A program made the position numbers and the translations under genes. The notes under the pieces are model-generated. The model saw nothing but the letters and a program-made list of their open reading frames with translations. It had not been told where the DNA came from and searched no databases. From positions 1,178,001 to 1,242,000 of the forward strand of contig CAVZJG010000002.1 in NCBI GenBank assembly GCA_963775575.1: DNA of 64,000 nt, in the 5' to 3' direction. Of this stretch, positions 59,308 through 64,000 are shown piece after piece. The DNA is from Roseiarcus sp963775575 (GTDB lineage Bacteria; Pseudomonadota; Alphaproteobacteria; Rhizobiales; Beijerinckiaceae). How positions within the stretch are numbered: position 1 is the first letter of the stretch; every line of letters begins with the position of its first letter.

Positions 59308-60348
59308 TCACGCGCGCTTGCGGCGCAGGATGTCGGCGTAGACAGCGAGAATGATGATGACGCCGGTCACGACAATCTGCCATTCCTGTGAGACCGACAT
59401 GATGCGCAGGCCGTTGGTCAGGACGCCCATGATGAAGGCGCCGATGATGGTGCCGAGGATGGTTCCCGCCCCGCCGGCCAGCGAGGTGCCGCCGATGACG
59501 CAGGCGGCGATCGCTTCAAGCTCATAGCCCTGGCCTAGCGCGGGCTGGGCAGAGTTGAGGCGCGAGGCGATGATCAGACCGCCCACGCCGGTGATCGCCC
59601 CGGCCAGGCAATAGACCGCGATCTTCCATGCGTCGACGTTGACGCCCGACAGCCGCGCCGCCTCCTCGTTGCTGCCGAGCGCGAAGGTGTAGCGCCCGAG
59701 CGCCGTGCGATTGAGGATGACCGAGGCGACGATCGCGAGGCCGAATAGAATGAGGACGCCGTTGGGAATTGGCACGCTCGGCACGAAGTAGCCAATCAGC
59801 GACGCCTGAGAAATCATGTCGAAGTTCGGCGTATCGTTGAAGTAGATTGGCCTGGCGCTCGTCACGACCAGCGATAGGCCCTTGACGGCCCACATCATGC
59901 CAAGCGTGGCGATGAACGGCGGGATCTTCAGCTTGGCGATCAGGAAGCCCGAAACGGCGCCGCAGAACGCGCCCGTCGCGATCGAAGCGAGGACGCCGAG
60001 CCACAGCGGCATCCCCCAGTTGGTCAGGACCACGCCGGTCATCACCGCGCAGAATGTCATCAGCGTGCCGACCGAAAGGTCGATGCCGGCGGTGATGATG
60101 ACGAAGGTCGCGGAGATCCCGAGCACGCCGTCGACCGCCGTCGCCTGCATGATGGCGAGGACGTTGTCCGTCTGGGCGAAGTAGGGCGAAGCGAAGCTGA
60201 AGTAGATCAACATCACGATGAGGCTCAGGAAGGCGAGCAGCTTCTGCTGCGCCTGCGCCCCGAAGAAGCGGTTGAGTCCGGACTCGCTCGCGGGCGTGCG
60301 GGCCTCCGCGGCGGCGTGTTGGGTGGGGGTGGCCGTGTTCGGTTCCAT
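59308..60348 (-). CDS. Ribose-type ABC sugar permease
   Basis: 346 aa, eight to ten hydrophobic spans. RbsC family pattern: 'ILGISATFVIITAGIDLSVG', 'GFLIAKLKIPPFIATLGMMW', 'YTFALGSNEEAARLSGVNVD' and 'QGYELEAIAACVIGGTSLAG'. Starts three bases after the ATPase stop. A short hairpin (59293-59310) overlaps its stop codon, perhaps protecting or shaping the mRNA before the binding-protein gene. Confidence 0.92.
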   Translation of the reverse strand: MEPNTATPTQHAAAEARTPASESGLNRFFGAQAQQKLLAFLSLIVMLIYFSFASPYFAQTDNVLAIMQATAVDGVLGISATFVIITAGIDLSVGTLMTFCAVMTGVVLTNWGMPLWLGVLASIATGAFCGAVSGFLIAKLKIPPFIATLGMMWAVKGLSLVVTSARPIYFNDTPNFDMISQASLIGYFVPSVPIPNGVLILFGLAIVASVILNRTALGRYTFALGSNEEAARLSGVNVDAWKIAVYCLAGAITGVGGLIIASRLNSAQPALGQGYELEAIAACVIGGTSLAGGAGTILGTIIGAFIMGVLTNGLRIMSVSQEWQIVVTGVIIILAVYADILRRKRA

Positions 60349-60351
60349 GCT

Positions 60352-61857
60352 TCAAGCCGCCATTGTTTCGCGTTGCGTCGCCAACTGCATGATTCGTTCC
60401 TGGGTCGCCTCTTCGGGCATGAGCTCGCCGGTGATCCGCCCCTCGCACATCACGACGATCCGATCGCTCATGCGCAGGATTTCCGGCAGCTCCGACGAAA
60501 TCATGACGATCGCCTTGCCCTGATTGGCCAGCTCTCGGAGGAGCTTGTGGATTTCGGACTTCGCGCCGACGTCGATGCCGCGCGTCGGCTCGTCGAAGAA
60601 GAGAACGTCACAGTCGCGGGCGAGCCACTTGGCGACGATGACCTTTTGTTGGTTGCCGCCCGACAGCAGCCGCACCTCCTGCGTCAAAGAGGGAGTGCGG
60701 ATGCCCAGGAGCTTCACGAACTTCGCCGCCGCGGATAAAATTCCGCGCTCGCGCAGGAAGAAACCGAAGGACAGGTATCGCGCCAGGCTGGCCATCACGA
60801 TGTTGGAGGCGACGTCCATGCCGATAGCGAGGCCGAAGCGCTTGCGGTCTTCCGACAAGTAGCCGATGCCGGCGGCGACGGCGTCCTTGGGCGTGCGGAC
60901 GGAAAGCTTCTTGCCTCTCACCCGTATCTCGCCCGACTGCGGCCGGTCGGCTCCGAAGACCGCGCGCGCCACTTCCGTCCGCCCGGCGCCCATCAGGCCG
61001 GCGAAGCCGAGGATCTCGCGGCGTCTGACCGAGAAACTGACGTTCTTCACCAGCGGGCCGCAGTTGAGGTTCTCGACTTCGAGCTCGACGTCGCCTGGCG
61101 GCGTTTCGCCGACAAAGCGCTCGTCGCTGATCGTGCGGCCGACCATCATGCTGATGACGGTCGTGGTGCTCGTCGTCGCTACGTCGCGCGTGCCCACGTA
61201 TTCGCCGTCGCGCAGCACCGTGACGCGGTCGGCGATCTGCTTCAGTTCGTCGATCTTGTGAGAGATGTAGATGATGCCGACGCCGCGAGCCTTCAGTTCG
61301 CGGATCATCTTGAAGAGCTCGGCGATCTCGGCGTTGTTGAGCGCCGCGGTCGGCTCGTCCATGATCAGCACCCGCGAATTGAAGGACAGCGACTTGGCGA
61401 TCTCGACCATCTGCTGTTTGGCGACCGTGAGCGAGCCGACGACGGTGCGCGGGTCGATGTTGAGATTGAGATGGGCGAGCGCCGCCGCCGCGTCGCGGTT
61501 GAGCTTGTCCTCGTCGAGCAGTAGGCCGAACGCCCGCTTCGGCTCGCGGCCGATGAAGATGTTCTGCGCGACGGTGAGGTGATTCATAAGTTGCAATTCT
61601 TGATGAATAATGCCGATCCCCGCGTGCTGCGCTTCGCGCGGACCGGAGAAATCGACGCTCGCGCCGTTGTAAAGGATTTGCCCGGAATCCTTGCGATAGA
61701 CCCCGGCGAGGATCTTCATCAGCGTCGACTTGCCGGCGCCGTTCTCGCCCATGAGCGCATGGACCTCGCCGGACATCAGCTCGAAGCGGACGTCGCTCAG
61801 CGCCCGCACGCCCGGAAAGCTCTTGCTGACGTTCTCGACTTCGATTAGAGCCGCCAT
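60352..61857 (-). CDS. Ribose-type ABC sugar transporter ATPase
   Basis: 501 aa from the ATG at 61857, preceded by GGAGGA. Two nucleotide-binding domains: N-terminal Walker A GENGAGKST, signature 'LTVAKQQMVEIAKSL', Walker B 'VLIMDEPTAALNN'; C-terminal 'GLMGAGRTEVARAVFG' with Arg in place of the Walker Lys, as normal for RbsA, signature 'LSGGNQQKVIVAKWL' and 'VLFFDEPTRGIDVG'. First gene of the transporter operon. Confidence 0.93.
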   Translation of the reverse strand: MAALIEVENVSKSFPGVRALSDVRFELMSGEVHALMGENGAGKSTLMKILAGVYRKDSGQILYNGASVDFSGPREAQHAGIGIIHQELQLMNHLTVAQNIFIGREPKRAFGLLLDEDKLNRDAAAALAHLNLNIDPRTVVGSLTVAKQQMVEIAKSLSFNSRVLIMDEPTAALNNAEIAELFKMIRELKARGVGIIYISHKIDELKQIADRVTVLRDGEYVGTRDVATTSTTTVISMMVGRTISDERFVGETPPGDVELEVENLNCGPLVKNVSFSVRRREILGFAGLMGAGRTEVARAVFGADRPQSGEIRVRGKKLSVRTPKDAVAAGIGYLSEDRKRFGLAIGMDVASNIVMASLARYLSFGFFLRERGILSAAAKFVKLLGIRTPSLTQEVRLLSGGNQQKVIVAKWLARDCDVLFFDEPTRGIDVGAKSEIHKLLRELANQGKAIVMISSELPEILRMSDRIVVMCEGRITGELMPEEATQERIMQLATQRETMAA

Positions 61858-61961
61858 CCGTCCTCCCCAGGCGCCTGGACTTCTGTCGTCCCGCTTTCCC
61901 GCCTCCGCAGCTAACGGGTCATCACGTCCCGCGACAAGCGTCAATCGGCTAATATTAAACT

Positions 61962-62018
61962 GGATGGAATTATTCCGTTCCGATGTCAATCTGAAGTTCT
62001 AGAGCGGATGGAACTATT
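61962..62018. promoter_or_regulatory. Paired operator-like repeats before the ABC operon
   Basis: Direct repeats GGATGGAATTATT (61962-61974) and GGATGGAACTATT (62006-62018), 44 bases apart, about four helical turns. The first contains the palindrome GGAATTATTCC (61966-61976). A leftward TTGACA (61989-61984) sits between them. This AT-rich patch in a GC-rich gap (61858-62158) looks like the promoter and regulator sites of the transporter operon. Confidence 0.6.
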
Positions 62019-62158
62019 TTGTCGCACCCCGCCGCGGCCGGTCGCGCCGTCTTTTTCCCGACTCCCTCACGGACATGCCGTTCCATACGGTGTCCTTCGC
62101 ACATCGCCTTTTGCGCGGCCCGGGCGGCCGTCGGCCGGCCGCCCCGATCCGGCGCGCG

Positions 62159-63787
62159 TCAATGCAGCAGCGGCGCTCCGTTCGGCTTAGCGCCGCAGAG
62201 CGACACTTCCAGACCCAGCTCAGCGGCGAGCGTGGCCTTCGCCGCCATCGCCAGATCCGCTTCCCTCTCGGAACTGGCGTAGGCGACCTGGATGTGGTTC
62301 GCCTTGTGGCGCGCCATCATCTGGTCGCGCGTGACGCCATGCAGCACCGCGTGCATAATCGGCCATTGCGGCGTGGTGGCGTTCCAGCGCCGCTCCGTCT
62401 CCGCCTTGGGAAGCTCGGCCACGTGCGCCCGGCCGAGATCCATCTTGAGCTTGCCCGCTTCGACGAAGATTCGCGACCAGACGATCGGGCCCGGCTTGGC
62501 GATGCCCCGCACCGTGCCGCCGCCGAAGGGGAAGTACATCGGCGGCTGCCGCAGGCTGTCCGACCCGGCCCAGCCGCCGATGTGATGGGCGGGCGGCGCG
62601 GCGCCGGAAATCTCGAGCACCCAGACATAATCCTTGGTGGTCCCGCTGCGATCGACGTCGCCCCAGCGGATGTCGTGCAGCGTGGTTTCGGCCGGCTGCC
62701 CGAGCGCGCGGTGCACGCGGCTGGTGAACAGCGCGTCGAGGCCCGCGCATTCGTCGACTTCGTTGAAGTGCACGATCGCCTGGCCGTCGCGGATCGGCTT
62801 GCCGTCGAGGGTCATGACCGGCGGACGATCGTCGTTGTTGAGCATGCCCTCGGCAAGGTCCGAGGCGGGCATCACGTCTTTCAGGCCCTGCTGGTACTGG
62901 ATGCCGATCATGTCGCAGCCGAAGGTCTCGGCGATGCGGGCGGCGGCGACATACATCCGGCACTGGCCGAGCACCTGGTCGAGCGTCAGCTCGGTCTTGC
63001 CGTCCTGGCCGAAGTGGAAGGTGAAGCCCTTCTTGACCAGCCAGTCGTAAACGCCCTTGGCCTCGGCGTCGGTGACCGTGCGCGACGCGGCGTAGAGCGC
63101 CGACTGCGACAGGCGCTCCTTGAACACGCCGAGCGGGAACAGCAACTCGTCGGGGATGATGGCGTTGTACATCCCCATGCAGCCTTCATCGAAGATGCCC
63201 ATGATCGCCCGGCGGCTGCGCAGATCGGCCGCGATCTCCTTCGCGACCTTCTTCGCCCGCCCGGGAGCGGACGCGGGATCGAATTCGTGGACATGGGAGA
63301 GATCGTGCGTCACCCGGCCTTTGCTCAGCCACTGATGCAGCTTCTTCTTGAACGGCTCGTCGGTGAAGGTCTCGCTCCACAGCGTGCTGTATTTCTTGCC
63401 CGCCTTGGTCAGCGAGCCGTTGAGATTGAGCATGCCGACCAGGCCCGGCCATTCGCCCGACCAGTTGGCGACGGTCAGGATCGGCGCGCGATGGGCGAGC
63501 AACCCGGGCAGGACGTGGTTGGTGTACTGCCACACTGCTTCGGCGACGATGATCGGCGTCTCCGAATCGACCTTGGCGAACACTTCGAGGCCCTGCTTCT
63601 GGCTGGCGACGAAGCCGTGCTTGAGGGTGGGATCATAAGGATGGGCGCGTTCGACCTCGACGCCGAAGCCGGCGAGCGCGGCCGCCACTTGCTTCTCCAT
63701 CGCCTCCTGCGCGGGCCAGCACGTTTCATTGGCGCTTTGGCGCAGGTCGCCGCTCGCCGCCATCAGGACTTTCTTGTGCAAGGCCAT
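62159..63787 (-). CDS. L-fucose/D-arabinose isomerase family protein
   Basis: 542 aa; ATG at 63787 with GGAGAA seven bases before. Resembles L-fucose isomerase family proteins: 'IIVAEAVWQYTNHVLPGLLA', 'RAIMGIFDEGCMGMYNAIIP' (acidic metal ligand), 'AETFGCDMIGIQYQQGLKDV', 'AIVHFNEVDECAGLDALFTS' and 'ADLAMAAKATLAAELGLEVS'. It would convert an aldose to a ketose before the kinase step. Transcribed separately from the ABC genes; the 213 bases beyond it hold its promoter region and no gene. Confidence 0.85.
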   Translation of the reverse strand: MALHKKVLMAASGDLRQSANETCWPAQEAMEKQVAAALAGFGVEVERAHPYDPTLKHGFVASQKQGLEVFAKVDSETPIIVAEAVWQYTNHVLPGLLAHRAPILTVANWSGEWPGLVGMLNLNGSLTKAGKKYSTLWSETFTDEPFKKKLHQWLSKGRVTHDLSHVHEFDPASAPGRAKKVAKEIAADLRSRRAIMGIFDEGCMGMYNAIIPDELLFPLGVFKERLSQSALYAASRTVTDAEAKGVYDWLVKKGFTFHFGQDGKTELTLDQVLGQCRMYVAAARIAETFGCDMIGIQYQQGLKDVMPASDLAEGMLNNDDRPPVMTLDGKPIRDGQAIVHFNEVDECAGLDALFTSRVHRALGQPAETTLHDIRWGDVDRSGTTKDYVWVLEISGAAPPAHHIGGWAGSDSLRQPPMYFPFGGGTVRGIAKPGPIVWSRIFVEAGKLKMDLGRAHVAELPKAETERRWNATTPQWPIMHAVLHGVTRDQMMARHKANHIQVAYASSEREADLAMAAKATLAAELGLEVSLCGAKPNGAPLLH

Positions 63788-64000
63788 TTTCGCTTCTCCC
63801 AAAAGCTCGTCTTGTTCTCGAGCGACGACGTTCGTTGACCGCCAGGCCGGATCGGCTGCACCCTGAGACGGTAGGATTTCCGATCTAGACGGGTCGTTGC
63901 CCGAGTTCAGCCAAATCGAATGCCGGCGACCCACCCGGCTCAAAATCCTTTGTTCAACGATAGAGACAAAAGTCACGACGATCAAGGCCGTCCTTGCGAA

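Noticed and set aside
1..64000. CRISPR arrays or cas genes
   Set aside because: No regularly spaced direct repeats with unique spacers were seen; the heptad and GAGACAC repeats do not have CRISPR spacing.

Overview
The window (about 65-70% GC, tight ATGA/GTGA gene overlaps, strong AGGAGG ribosome sites) looks like chromosome of an alphaproteobacterium, most likely of the Hyphomicrobiales. This is inferred from gene families and base composition only. It holds three regions.

1-37484 is an apparently near-complete prophage of a T7-like podovirus without an RNA polymerase gene. The left arm reads on the minus strand: tyrosine integrase, four small overlapping genes, an excisionase-like gene, a four-helix membrane protein and a CI-like repressor. 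A divergent promoter/operator at about 3.6 kb separates it from the rightward genes: an early DNA-binding regulator, primase, AAA+ helicase, a repeat-rich gap at 9.5-10.1 kb, terminase, portal, scaffold, capsid, tail-tube proteins A and B (with an 0.8-kb tandem duplication), internal virion proteins including a peptidoglycan hydrolase, and tail fibres. The 29.5-37.3 kb end is unusual for a phage: seven small proteins carry apparent export signals, alongside a GH25-like hydrolase, holin candidates, a nucleoside-phosphorylase-fold protein and a class 3 lipase. The prophage ends at 37440-37484 in a 3' half of tRNA-Lys(CTT), taken as attR. attL and the rebuilt tRNA should lie just left of base 1.

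37485-40343 is a lower-GC accessory stretch with two unrecognised genes, one a DUF2569-like membrane protein. 40344-45078 (minus) encodes a Tat-exported molybdenum hydroxylase of the PaoABC type (2Fe-2S, molybdopterin and FAD/4Fe-4S subunits), followed by a Tat-exported nitroreductase-like protein. 45.1-45.5 kb is debris: pieces of an IS5-type transposase, a TPR protein and an L-rhamnose mutarotase. An IS630-type remnant lies at 47.1-47.3 kb.

45888-63787 (all minus) is a carbohydrate-catabolism cluster. It comprises a SorC-family regulator, an FGGY kinase with a single-base frameshift, a short-chain dehydrogenase, a SorE-like zinc dehydrogenase with an internal extra segment, a PHP-like metal hydrolase, a complete 2-oxoacid-dehydrogenase-type complex (E3, E2 with two E3/E1-binding domains, fused E1 alpha-beta), a ribose-type ABC importer ending in a strong terminator, and a fucose-isomerase-family protein. 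No aldolase is present. The set suggests import, isomerisation, phosphorylation and oxidation of a sugar or polyol, with the carbon chain possibly split by the thiamine-dependent complex. This is the best candidate for an undescribed pathway here. The second most interesting signals are two copies of a 69-nt heptad-built palindrome in front of consecutive phage genes, and the GAGACAC repeat field before the terminase.
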